From Gadus chalcogrammus (Eukaryota > Chordata > Actinopteri > Gadiformes > Gadidae): DNA of 64,000 bases. The notes beneath the pieces are model-generated. The model searched no databases and was not told the origin of the DNA. It saw nothing but the letters and a program-made list of their open reading frames with translations. The DNA is taken from contig NC_079414.1 of NCBI RefSeq assembly GCF_026213295.1, positions 3,492,312 through 3,556,311 of the forward strand. The letters run 5' to 3'. How positions within the stretch are numbered: the stretch's first letter is position 1; every line of letters starts with the position of its first letter. The translations under genes were made by a program, and so were the position numbers. Below, piece by piece: positions 38,556-49,290 of this stretch.

Positions 38556-38784
38556 ACTTAACACAACATTCTTAAATAGAACTCAGTAACTGAGTTGAAT
38601 TTGTCCTAGTGAAATGCCTGGCTCTGTTAAATAGAAAAATAATGTTAAAATGGGAATCAAACAGTGTCTTATCAAAAAAATGCCTTTATTTAACATCAAA
38701 TAGCATTTTCTGAAGAGTTATCTAGTCGCATAAATTGCAAGCAACTTCACAGAATGTAGTTTAACAGTTGCAATACATAAAATC

Positions 38785-39222
38785 TCAATTCCCTTGTATA
38801 GCCTCCTTGCTCGCACAAAAACTGTCCTTTAAAAGGTATAGTTCGGTATTTTTGAACCTGGGCCTTATTTCTGTCATGGGGTGCCTTAATCTACTAATTA
38901 GTAACATTTTGGTGAAGATCGGCGTAGTTTTGAAGCTGTTCAGACCATCTAGATGGGTATCAATTCCCATCAGGCCTTTCTGAAGAAATTCAAAACTGTA
39001 CTTGAGATCAGGCGGGTAGCTCAAATTCAGATTGTAGATGAGCCCAAACAGCAGAGCAACGGCACAGGCGAGATCTCCAATGTGCTTGAGCATGACGACA
39101 CCCTCAACAATGATCCCTACATCTTCTGGTGGATCGGAGGCATCTGCACCCTCATGTTTGATGACGTAGATCCCAAGGGCTGTCATATCCAGTTCGCTCT
39201 GGGCATTATCAAAGTTCACATC
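38785..39222 (-). CDS. Gene B, exon 4 (PB1-like/SAMD3-like protein)
   Basis: Last coding exon of gene B. It follows an acceptor (GGTTTAG) and continues in phase from exon 3. The conserved part encodes DMTALGIYVIKHEG, then GIIVEGVVMLKHIGDL, then LFGLIYNLNLSYPPDLKYSF, the C-terminal signature of this teleost multicopy family. The final 45-50 codons instead translate a widespread repeat (about 38830-38930), so the natural C-terminus has been replaced and the frame ends at 38785. Confidence 0.72.
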   Translation of the reverse strand, partial: DVNFDNAQSELDMTALGIYVIKHEGADASDPPEDVGIIVEGVVMLKHIGDLACAVALLFGLIYNLNLSYPPDLKYSFEFLQKGLMGIDTHLDGLNSFKTTPIFTKMLLISRLRHPMTEIRPRFKNTELYLLKDSFCASKEAIQGN

Positions 39223-40052
39223 CTAAACCAGAACAAAAAGAGACTGTTATTGAGCATTAGATGTCATGTGTTGAACAGGTACATCTTTCTTTCTTTACTC
39301 CCATCATTAGCTTTTGTATTTTTGCTGCATATTTTTTTAACAAGTGTTATGGGGAACAGATTTAGCTTGGTAATGTCGATCAGATTTAGCTTGGTAATGT
39401 CGATCAAATGACTGCAGAGTCTGTGGTGAGCCTGTATTTCTATAAATGATTGGCTCCATGGTGCTCTCTGTGTTGCAGTAAATCAGGGAAACACAGAATT
39501 ACAACCAGCTGTCACTTTAGTTTTGATAGCAATACAGGGTCAAGCAAGGGCAAAACCCTCTGTATTTAAAAATATGAAATATTTTAGAACAAAAACAGCC
39601 CAACTTCAGAGACTTGTAGAGAGAAATCAACCAGCACTTCAATCAACTTAATTTTAGTGTCTCAATTGTAAGACCTGGTAAACACTGTATTCAAATTTCA
39701 AGTTAAAATTGACCAACAAATATTTTCTTTAACAGCCTATTACACACTATAATTCATGCCAAATGTGGGCCATTGTTTTTGGAGAATAAAGTCCATTTGT
39801 TAATTCCTAGATGTTTTAATAATAAGTAGTGAATGTCAGACACATTTTTAAAATGTCCCTGCTTACCAAAGCTTTGAAGTTATCATGTCTTTTAATCTCC
39901 ATATTTTACCATCATATTATATATAAGGAATATTATTATGTGATCCATTCCGCCATATTATTGCTACCAAAAATTCTATCATTGCCACAACGTTCCTCTT
40001 AAATCTACTGTACTTATTCTACGCTGTTAAATGGACATTTTCTTACACTTAC

Positions 40053-40145
40053 CAGACATTCCTTGATGAGCTTCTCTGGGTCTTCATTTAAATACACAGC
40101 AAGTGATTTCAGGTTGCAAGCCCTCCTTGTAGCAATGGTGTCATT
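40053..40145 (-). CDS. Gene B, exon 3
   Basis: A 93-nt exon (31 codons) with acceptor TTTTACAG and strong donor GTAAGT. It encodes NDTIATRRACNLKSLAVYLN followed by EDPEKLIKECL, a well-kept family segment, in the same phase as exons 2 and 4. Confidence 0.85.
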
Positions 40146-40293
40146 CTGTAAAAGAGGGAAATGTCACTGTACAACACTAAGCCTGTAGCTCATTGTAGCC
40201 TGACTCAGACATTTGTCTAAAACTCATTTCAAATGTTGTCTTGAGTGTAAAATCAGCAAATCTGAAACACTCCTCAAAAAAATAATCACAAAC

Positions 40294-40449
40294 CTCGTTG
40301 ATGGAAGCCATGATCTCTGCAATCTTGCGACCTGCTACTCCTCCCTTCTTAAGGCACACCCTGGACAGCTTAGCAGAGTGGTGGTCAAGTTCTGACATAA
40401 ACTTGGACATCAGTGGGATGGTGGTAATACGTGTAAATTCTGTACTTAT
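40294..40449 (-). CDS. Gene B, exon 2
   Basis: A 156-nt exon (52 codons) between acceptor CTTTCCAG and donor GTTTGT. It encodes ISTEFTRITTIPLMSKFMSE and ends KIAEIMASINE. All borders are phase 0, so exons 1 to 4 join without a frame change. Confidence 0.85.
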
Positions 40450-40550
40450 CTGGAAAGAAGAGTTGTGGGGAGGGGAGACAAACAACAACAACTTACAGCC
40501 TTTGGCAAGACAGAAATAATAAAAAGCTGCATGAAAAAATTTCTATCTTC

Positions 40551-40700
40551 AGTAGGGCTGGGTGATATTAGGTGTGATATCAAACTAAATGTAAATAATA
40601 CAAACATTTACAAATGTGTGATGCCACTTGCAACATTCCAAATTCTGATACAATATTTGTTCAATATTGTTGTCATGTTGAGAGTTGGACACTTAATTCT
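40551..40700 (-). repeat. Intron 1 AT-rich repeat
   Basis: Begins near AGTAGGGCTGGGTGATATTA, a common fish repeat end, inside intron 1 of gene B. Only one end is clear. Confidence 0.4.
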
Positions 40701-40707
40701 GACCTAC

Positions 40708-41709
40708 CTCACTTTCAGCAAAAAGAGCTGGCCATCTGCTTTGAAATTCTGCAATGGAGGGCATGTCGACTACAACTTCTTTCCTCCTGTAGGCAAAAGT
40801 TTTGTCCATCTTCACTTTTATGATTTGATTGTTGTCCCTCTTCTTGACCTCAGACAGTAATTCCAACCTCTCATTCTCAAGAGTCTCTTGGTTTTCGTCA
40901 ACTGGATAGTCTGGCAAAAAATTCACCTCAGCTTTCCTCGGTTTCTTCACTTGATTTGGACTTGTGTGGCCTCCTCTGCGTTTCATGGAATTGATGCTCA
41001 ATTCAGAGGTTATGTTTCTCAGGCTACTGCGATAATTTGCCATTTTATATTTTAAACTAATCTTCCAACCGTAGAATCCTGTCACAGAACCTTGCTCCTT
41101 TAGGCATGCATGTGTTTTAATCAAAGCCTCTGCAACATCATCAAACTCTGCACTTGTAGGGTATGCTTTGTACTTGATTATTACAGAAACCAAGGAGTCT
41201 AAAATTGCAGACTTGAGTTTTGGGCTTGGGTTGAGGAGGGTGCCATTTTTGTGATGTTCCTGATTGGCTTTCACAAGTTGCAGCTCTACTTCATAGGAAA
41301 ACTGTGGAATAGGGAAGCTTGCTGGCCAGGCCTGAGATCTCAGCATCGAGGTTGGTGATGGTGATGAATCAGGGGTAGAGAGTATCTCGGTGTCGGTAGA
41401 AGAAAGGGAAGTGGATTCAACTGAGAGACTTCTCAGTACCTGAGGAGTACTACCTTCACCAGTTGCTTCCTGTGCATTTGTGATCACTTTAACCGTGCCC
41501 AAGTGTTGGAGAGCCGCTGTTGAGGTCAGATTTATAAATTCGTCAAAATCAACGTCCATGTATTGTAGCCGGAAGTCCTCTGCAACTGCACATTGTCTCT
41601 TGATCTCAAGTTTGAGGTCTTCTTCTGACTCTGGTATTCCAGAAGGCAGAGTCAATTTTTTGGAGTTGTTTTCTCCCATGATAATCCGAAGTTTAACTGG
41701 GGTTGTCAT
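40708..41709 (-). CDS. Gene B, exon 1 (PB1-like/SAMD3-like protein)
   Basis: Starts at ATG 41709 and runs 334 codons to a donor (GAG|GTAGGTC). Residues 1-75 look like a PB1 or ubiquitin-like fold (MTTPVKLRIIMGENN, then QYMDVDFDEFINL). About residues 90-130 are Ser/Thr-rich. Residues 145-225 form a conserved helical region with KLKSAILDSLVSVIIKYKAY and TGFYGWKISLKYKMANYR. Residues 237-262 contain basic clusters (MKRRGG, KKPRKAE), a likely nuclear signal. The exon ends PSIAEFQSRWPALFAESE. The exon is fully open. With exons 2-4 the gene spans 562 codons. This family is multicopy in teleosts and often labelled SAMD3-like; its biochemical role is unknown to me. An acceptor-like TGTATGTAG lies just upstream of the ATG, so a 5' noncoding exon is possible. 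Confidence 0.8.
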
Positions 41710-41796
41710 TTTTTGTCCAACCCAACAGTTACTCTACATACAAAAAAAGAAAAAACAGATTTAGACATAAGCAGTTATACAAGTCTCACAATACCT

Positions 41797-44558
41797 CTAG
41801 GGTGCAAGCATTATGTACTTATGTGGCTGAATGCAAGTGTTTGAATTTGCGAAAATTACTACTACTAAAATAATACTAGTGCAACAGATTTGCTTTACAT
41901 TACCGTAGGAGTGTATGTATCTTTTCAAAGTCACCATGCAAACTCCTCCAATTCTGTAGTCAGATAGGGGGCAACGATCTGCTAGTTCACTTAACTCAAT
42001 AAGAGAAACATTGGTTGGAGATGGATCCAATTGGAAGGCCCGGTAGTGTTCCCTGTACCATGACTTCATTTTTTTCACAATGAATTCTAATCCATCTTTT
42101 GAGACACACATCTGCACAATTTCTGCAAACTCTGGCAGACCACCAACTGATCCATGTGCTATTATCATGCTACTTCTGTAGTTTATGCCATCAACAGAGA
42201 CATTCTGGGTCAGATTAACCACAGTAGCATCTGGGTACTTCTGAGTGAAGCTTAGTGCTACACCCTCTTTCAGGATTTCAACTGGAACTGTTGAGACACG
42301 TGCAACTTCCAGAGATGGTTTTTCACAACTTGATGTATGCATATAATAGCCTGTCATGAGTTGATGTTTATTGGCCAAAGAATGGGTTATGTTTATAAAG
42401 CAGTTTGTGTGCCTCACAACTTGCTTAAAAAATTCTCATTGTCCACAAGAAAACAAGAGGACCAAAGTGGCAAATCATTGATGGATAATGTTCGAGAAAG
42501 TGATGTTTTGGTAGCAGTCTTCTTTCTGGGAAAAGTTCTTGGAACCTATATCTGTGCTCTGATATTTTACTCTCCAAGTATGCAATTGACTCATTGGTAT
42601 GGATGGGGCAAACTACCAAATCAACAATATCCTTCAAGTCTAGTATGAGTTGAGTTGCTGGTTCATCCTCTGGTGTCAGATTTCCAACAATAAGTGGTAA
42701 CAACCCTTAATAGACACCAATTCTCGTGTGCATTGCCACCGATTGTTTTTTTACTTTGGAAGGTACGTGGTAACAAATGAGGGCGATTAGTCTTGTCTCC
42801 CCATTTGTATGGAAAACTCTGAATCGTCTGATTAAGAGTATCAAAAGAGAAATACTTCTTGGCAATTAAAACTCCAAAGCATTCAGCTAGCTCAACAGGC
42901 ACTATGCCTTCGAAGAGATCATGCGCAAGATCAGGGGGGAAGCCTGAAGTAACCTTAAAGTGAGAAAGGCTTTCAGCTAAAACACATTTGTTTTTCACAC
43001 CATAACAGTGTTTTCCTTCTTCAAGTGCCCTTGTTACATGAACACTATGCAACTCTTCAGTTCTCAGTTGAAATTCACCAAGAAGTTTTTACTTCTTTTG
43101 ACTGAACCTCTTTACGTGTGGCAGTACAAAATCTACAGAAGTACTCTCCAGAAAAGTTTTCCACAAAACCGGCCAATCCGTGAACTCCAAGACTATCTGC
43201 CACTACACACTGGACTGTGCCTTTAATAAATGCTCCTAGATGGTCAATGAACACCCCTTCCTGCTCTAAAGTGACAAGGTCATTCAAAAGGGGCTGAAAT
43301 ATTTTCTGATAACCAAAGTTCTTTATATCATCACTTTTACATAACAATGCAAGATAAATTGAGGAGAGAGATGAATGAGAACCTGGTGGCAGGTTTCCTA
43401 GAACCCAATAAACTGAACAAAGTTTATGCTTTTTTCGGGATGTCCCCAATGGATTGCAGATTTCAAAGTCATCTATATAGAGGAACAAAGAGATTCTAAG
43501 TTCCTCACCAGATAGAAAATCACTGTTTAGAAAATGAAGACATCTCGAAAAGATACATACTGCTCCTGCTTTACTGAAGGCTGCTCTGCATGACTATCAA
43601 CAACTTTATTGAGTATGTCCTTCTGTTTGAGTAACTGCTGTAATGATTTTAATATGGGAACATACTGAAAATACCTTTTTGTTTGGGACTCGAGTATGTA
43701 TTCAATGGGATCAACCACATCGAAATGTTCCCTATAATACTGTCTCCGTTTGAAAGCAGTGCCTAGTGGGCCATTCTTTGCAGAAGCTTTTAACAAAGGG
43801 TTAAAAGAAGATAATGAGTTAGTCAGCTCTTTGATGACCAGCTGGTCTACACAGAGGTTGTGATTTTTGAAGGTATCTAGAATTACTTTTTTTGATACCG
43901 GTACAGATGCAGTGCTGATTAAAAAATGCAACTCTGTAAGCAGTTCATCAATTGCTGTGCTTGGAACGTGAAAATAATTTTCCAATTTTAGCAAAAGAGA
44001 TGCAAATTTCAGCTCTATGGTTTTTGGTAAATCTTCAGGTTCTGTGTCAATTTCGATATCACCATCGGAATCTGCATTGCCATCTTCTGAGATTCTGTCA
44101 TCTAGTGTGCCATCAGCTGAAGATTGAGGTTCACTTGTTTTTACAATGCCCACTTTAAAATCTTTTAATGTATATGGTTTGTGCTTCCTGTGTTTATGTG
44201 ACTTAAAAGTACCATAAACATTTGTCTGAAACGAACATCCCTCAAACATACATTGCACCGTTTCGTGACTCTTAAGGTGGTTGTTGATGTGACAAAAATA
44301 TTCTTGTGCTGAAGCTATGTCACTGCATGTACACAAATGACAATTAAAGATAACCACATTCACAGATTTTTGCACAGTTTGATTAGGATGAAATCTGCTT
44401 GAGTGACTATGAAGAGCATTCCATGTTTTGAAAACACAAGGGCAATGAGAATATGCACATGGGTGTCTGTGTCCAAAATGGCCATGAGCTAACCAGTAGT
44501 GCTTCAGAAGTAGAAACCGTGATGATGTCACTGTCTTGCACTGTTTGCATTGCCACAT
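41797..44558 (-). pseudogene. Gene A: C2H2 zinc-finger, transposase-like ORF
   Basis: An intronless minus-strand reading of about 920 codons from ATG 44558 (MWQCKQCK). Residues 1-130 hold several C2H2-type fingers. A Glu/Asp-rich linker follows (about residues 155-180). The central part has YIDDFEICNPLG (about 43475), a QPLLNDLVTLEQEGV segment, a Cys pair FCRFC (about 43140) and HDLFEGIVPVELA (about 42917). The C-terminal part includes GGLPEFAEIV and ends near TLKRYIHSY. The order of an acidic NPLG-type motif, a GV-plus-helix segment and a zinc-binding Cys pair recalls the Tnp2-type transposases of CACTA elements. The frame is broken near 43540, 43090 and 42698 by single-base shifts and near 42433 by a deletion of roughly 20 bases, so it cannot make a full protein. 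Gene B begins about 90 bp downstream on the same strand. Confidence 0.75.
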
Positions 44559-45023
44559 GAATGTCTGTAGAGAAAAAAGAAAGGGAAATGAGTCACTTAT
44601 ACAAAAGGTTTATCCACATGTGTAAAATTGAAACCAAAAAGTGCACAATGTGTGAAAGATTGAGTAACATTTGTTAATATATGGCTGTTGAAAAATTATA
44701 TTTTTGGCCCGCTGTCCATGCTCAAATTGTTAATACTTTTAACTATTATTATGTGTCAGCAGTCGGAATATCTCTTTTAATATTTATTTATTGTTGCACT
44801 TCTTCTCCTGACCACAAATTAACATTGTATTACATTGGGGTAAGGGTGGCGCTGTTCAACTACTTCTTCTTCTTCTTCCTCTACTAACAGCGGTGCTTAA
44901 CAACCAACGAAAAAGAGTGAGAAGACGCTGTGATGGAGCGCGTTTTCAAAAAACTAATTCATGATTTTTATTAATTCATACTATAAGTGCATATATGAAA
45001 TATAAAAATGTTAATGTGTTGTG

Positions 45024-45074
45024 GGCCGGCTGAAATGGTCTCGCGGCCCGGAGGCCGGACGTTCCCCACCCCTG
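45024..45074 (-). mobile_element. hAT-like terminus, truncated
   Basis: GGCCGGACGTTCCCCACCCCTG reads on the other strand as a CAGGGGTGGGGAACG end, typical of widespread hAT elements. Its partner end is not found. Confidence 0.55.
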
Positions 45075-45149
45075 GCATTAAGAGAGGACACAGAAACTCC
45101 CGCTCTGTAAAACCCAACCTTCTGATTACTGTGGAGAAACTGTGTGTGT

Positions 45150-45663
45150 TCGAAACCGCCTAATTGCTTACTACCTACTAAATATTTGGCTTACTTCTCG
45201 AATCCTTAAATAATGATTGAGCAATCCATTTGAGTAATCGACGTTCAGAAGACCGTCCTTACTTAACCACCTCAGATGACGTGAATCAAATGACGTGTCA
45301 ATAACCTACCAACCGGGCGCCGTTAATAAACATTATAAATAAATATATAAACGTCACAGTACACCTTCAACCTAAGGATTTGCGGTGATATGTTAAAACA
45401 ATTGTTAAACAATTATTAAAAGCCCTGCTGCTGCGGCTCCCCGTTTAGCGCCATTGCTTCCACTGTTCTTTTGAATAGACGCAGTGCATTCTGGGGCAGT
45501 TTAGTACGTCTAGTAAGCCAGCGATGCTTACTCAAAATCTTTCCGGAAGTAGAAGACATTCGGATACTACTCACTTACCTAAACTCGCTTACTAAGTTCT
45601 CGCTTACTCAATTTGACGTCATAGTTAGTAGGAGTAGTAAGCAAGTACGCGGTGTTTGTTTCC
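45150..45663 (+). mobile_element. MITE with GCTTACTAC inverted ends
   Basis: Ends similar to ACCGCCTAATTGCTTACTAC (left) and, inverted, ACCGCGTACTTGCTTACTAC (right). No coding region and no clean target duplication. It lies inside the CACTA-like element, upstream of gene A. Confidence 0.7.
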
Positions 45664-46804
45664 ACTGTTCTTCAAAATAGTCACTTACCGGCTACTTCCC
45701 CTGAACGTTCCTCTGATCCAACTGTCGCTCGCTCTGAGTGAGTGAGTGGTGGCAGGGCCACGGGGACGGTGTGTGCGCGTGTATGTGGAGGGGACGCGCA
45801 TTTTCGCCCGCTCCTGGTTCACGTGATGGCTAAAAAAAAAAACCTCGCTTGTGTGTGCGCGCCGCTTACGTTAACGTTCATCATTTGCAAACGGATTCTT
45901 TCAGTTTAGCGTTCACAAAAATAGGAACGCTTTTAGTGCACAGCACTGCTCATATCACACAACCCAGTGAGACCTGACCGAAATGAACATGGGCTCTGCA
46001 AAACACACATGCCTCAACACACATCTCTACTCAGTTAGTAGATTTACTGATATAATCTGAGATGACGATTCTAAAACACTTTGCTGCTTTTATATTGACT
46101 ATATATGTGTGTTTTGAGAGCTTTAGCAGCACAATTTATAACTAAAAACAACAAAATTGTAGAGAGCACAATACTTACATTAAGTAGACTTCATGGCCAC
46201 GTTAGTTCTGCGGCAAGTGAGAAAATGGATGAGCACCACGTGGAGGTACGGCATCAAAAAATGACAATCTTCATTAAACAAACTATCTAATGCGTTTTAT
46301 TCAAGAATGTTGTGTTGGCCCAATGAAAAGCTGTTGAGTAAACCTGCCAAAACACATTATTTCGTTCAAAAACCACAACTAACTCAATTAAATTTAGAAA
46401 CACACACTAGTTAAGTAAATCTGATGAAAGAGGATTATTTTAACTCAACAATAGCAAGATTTCATTTTTTTGAGTGCATGGACCTGACACATACGAACTA
46501 GAAGCAGAGCCCGTCTACGAAGAGCCTGGGCACTTCCTATATGCCCCATTGTACCGATCTTGGTTGTAGTTCCATGAGACATCCACTGGGGGTGATCGCG
46601 TGCGAGTCCAGAATGAATGGGAGTCTATGGGGCTAGACGGCAAATTATGCCTCTTTCACCTGCTTGTCGTTGAAATATCGCAAATTTTATTGTAGATTCC
46701 GCAAGTTCAATATCGATTATGGTTCAAAAGTCAAATGAATGAGTACTTATGTCCTTTCGATTTCTTACAGTTTGGGCCGTTGTTGGCCATACACCCTAGC
46801 ATTC

Positions 46805-46812
46805 TGCTAATG
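46805..46812 (+). repeat. 8-bp target site duplication, left copy
   Basis: TGCTAATG here and exactly again at 48490-48497. Confidence 0.92.
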
Positions 46813-48489
46813 CAGTGGTTCTCAAACTTTTTACCATGAGTACCACCTTAGAAATGATTTGGCTCTCCAAGTACCACCGGAATTAAAATAAAGTGCGTAG
46901 GCCTATAACTACATAGAGTTTACACAGAAGCCATTAATATTAATAATACGTTTTATTACTCACATAACTTTACCTGACTGAAGCAACCAACTGTCTATAA
47001 CTCATGTATTGTATTTAAACACTTGCAACGGGATAATACTAACAATTGAACAACTGCTTCAATAGGGCTACCCAGCAAATGGGGATATCATCTGGCATAT
47101 AACATACCAGTCAATCTAGTGAGGTTATTAACAAGTATACTGCATTAAAGCATTCACAGCACTGAATATTAATTTTAACAACTGCAGTCAACCAATCATG
47201 TGAGGTTAATTTTACTGCATCAAAACATTCAAAGAATTGAACATGAATATTTAAATACTGGAGTCAAACAATCCTGTTATAAGCAATCATGCACAGCAAA
47301 GAGAGAAATCATGTGTAGGCCTACTGCAAAAACACTGTAATCAAACTATCATGAGTAAGAACAAGTGTATCATAGAAAAACAATGTATTCAGTATTAAAA
47401 AATACTGCAGTAAGTGCCATAAGGTCAGAATATAAACTATGTTTAGGTTTGAAGGAGAATGTACTCGGGCACACATTGAAAATTAGGCCTATCATGCTTA
47501 GTGAGAGGGGTACATGTCTGGGTCGATTGAGGTTAGCTTTAGCCTCAGACTTGGTTCTGTATCCAACCTGCTTCCAGAACACGAGATGAGGGGGGATGGC
47601 ATCCCCCTTTGGAATTAAAATGATCAAAATCATCCCCCTTCTGAAACAGCCATCCCCCCTTCCCATCCCCTGTTATTTTATCAATTAATGTGGAAATATT
47701 ACCGCTATTTCATTATAGCGGTTTCCTTTTTCAATTCGGCGCAAGCAACGTTACTTTTCCCAGGGACAGATTTGACAGCGATACTTCATCCTCGGGCAGC
47801 AGCTATTGCGCAAGCACGCAGGCGTACTTGCGAAATAGTGCCTCCACGAGCTCTCATTCCACACCGTACGAAACAGACACTGGTAGAGTGAAGCATTCTC
47901 TGCATCTCCGACATCGCTTCCGCAGGCAACTCTGTCCCCTTTTCTCCCTTTCATTCCAACCCGTGAGCAACGCTAGTCTCCCTTCTCTTCCGAATGCATT
48001 TTTGAAAAAAAAGAATAAGAATCAGTTTCTAAAATCCTTAAATGTGAAGCATGCCTCCGAATCGTGTGATGCGTCCGATCAGCTGCGTTTTTGGGGATAA
48101 AATAAGAGCGATGACATGACAGTAGTCATCGCTCTTATTTGCGACCAGAGAAGCCTGGTCGCAAATGGAATGAGAAAGCGCACAGCCTTGTCTGAAAGCG
48201 CAGGATATTCGCTGCGTCGCTGCATCCAAAAGTCCAGAAATGTCTGGCCTCTGAAGGCAGACTTCAACGTCTCGTCACAGGACGATTTTGTACAATTTTT
48301 GCTTCCCCTACTCATCGTCACAGCAGTTAGTCAATGCAGGTTTAAGATCATTGCATATGAACAAAACATTTTTTTAACGGTTGCTTCATCTTCAAAAAAT
48401 TGCTTCAAAAAATCGTTCATACTCCGCGTACCACTAGAGGGCGCTCGCGTACAACCAGTGGTACGCGTACCACAGATTGAGAACGGCTG
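46813..48489 (+). mobile_element. Nested hAT-type element, 1.68 kb
   Basis: Ends CAGTGGTTCTCAA and TTGAGAACGGCTG with a perfect 8-bp target duplication TGCTAATG. Copies of the end sequence also flank the internal ACCAGTGGTACGCGTACC segment near 48455-48475. Frames inside (for example 47690-48100) show no transposase motif, so it is non-autonomous. Two adjacent hairpins lie at 48101-48165. Confidence 0.92.
48101..48165. repeat. Two adjacent perfect hairpins
   Basis: First: AATAAGAGCGATGAC (48101-48115) with GTCATCGCTCTTATT (48125-48139), 9-nt loop. Second: TTTGCGACCAG (48138-48148) with CTGGTCGCAAA (48155-48165), 6-nt loop. The stems overlap by two bases. Confidence 0.93.
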
Positions 48490-48859
48490 TGCTAATGAAT
48501 GCTGATTGGTCAGGGACGGACTTGCGACTGATTACGACCAGAGACCCCTCTTGACGGTATCTGAAGCTGAAGCGCAATCAGAAACGTGTTAACTTCGACT
48601 TTCCGTCGAACTCAATTTTTGCGTACTGTATTTATATTTTCCTGCAGGCCCTTTTATTTTTTAGATAGTAGGCCCTATGTATGGTGAAAGTACATGGGCA
48701 TAAATGGAATTTCTTCCATTTCTTGTGTTCAATGTTCAATGTGCTATATACATGGTAGGTACGGTATGACCACCTTAAATAATACAGTCAATGTCCCGCT
48801 CAATATCATTTCATCTGTCATTGTCTATTTTTCGAAAATAAAGATAGTTTAAAAAATAA

Positions 48860-48942
48860 ATGCCTCGTAAATGTGCAATGATAAACTGCACTAACAGTGG
48901 AAACGGATTGTCCTTTTTTTCGTTTCCCAAGGACAGAAAAAG
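48860..48942 (+). CDS. THAP-domain exon 1
   Basis: ATG 48860 opens MPRKCAMINCTN, then FFSFPKDRKR, and reaches a donor GTAACG at 48943. The spacing of C-x4-C, FF-x-FPKD and a following Arg is the N-terminal signature of THAP zinc-coordinating DNA-binding domains, which occur in P-element transposases and many vertebrate proteins. Only the first half of the domain is in this exon, which is normal for THAP genes. Exon 2 is probably 49185-49290. Lying between inverted ends suggests a P-element-like origin. Confidence 0.72.
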
Positions 48943-49184
48943 GTAACGTTCTTGCTTGCTCCTGTATGAATGGTCCTAGGCTACCTGAGGCTTCACCTGG
49001 TAAGGAAAGTTGCGCTGGAGCCCGGGTAATATCGCACATGGCTTATTCAAGATGCACGCTAGACATTCTCTAAAGTGTCGAGACTCAAGCACTTAACTTA
49101 CCTTAACTGATTGTTCCATACAAATGGTTAGTTAACGATTTAACAACTTCAACATCTGCTATTACAGTCGTTATTTTTTTGTAG

Positions 49185-49290
49185 GACTTGGGCTAATGAC
49201 CTTGCACAGAGGGAAAACCATCTACACCACTTGTCATTGATTTCTATGCATTCACTGATCTTTACAGATGGGTTTGTTTTAAGCCATTAA
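49185..49290 (+). pseudogene. Candidate THAP exon 2, terminated early
   Basis: After an acceptor (TTTTTTTGTAG) the phase fits exon 1, and the read-through begins with a Trp three codons in, where THAP domains keep an invariant Trp. The frame hits TAA at 49288-49290 after about 35 codons, before the second Cys/His pair is clear, so the domain appears truncated or the true 3' splice choices differ. Confidence 0.4.

Larger units (their letters stand above)
38112..46476 (-). mobile_element. CACTA-like two-gene transposon
   Basis: Perfect 14-bp terminal inverted repeats, CACTCAAAAAAATG (38112-38125) and CATTTTTTTGAGTG (46463-46476), with CA dinucleotides on both outer flanks, bound 8365 bp. Subterminal TTTACTTAA motifs occur inside both ends (38136-38144, 38542-38550 inverted, 46411-46419 inverted). 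A roughly 50-bp inverted repeat lies within the left end (38131-38180 versus 38500-38555). Inside are two minus-strand genes: a zinc-finger/transposase-like ORF (44558 to about 41800) and a spliced second gene (41709-38785). Secondary insertions occupy the 5' part. The ends, short flank duplication and subterminal repeats suggest CACTA (En/Spm) relatives; this is inference. Confidence 0.7.

Noticed and set aside
43523..43560. Apparent 38-bp intron in gene A (GTATGT...ACAG)
   Set aside because: Too short for a vertebrate intron; a one-base frameshift within continuous coding sequence explains the reading better.
47595..47670. GGGGGGAT/ATCCCCCC words suggesting a separate element end
   Set aside because: No matching border or duplication was found; treated as interior of the hAT element.
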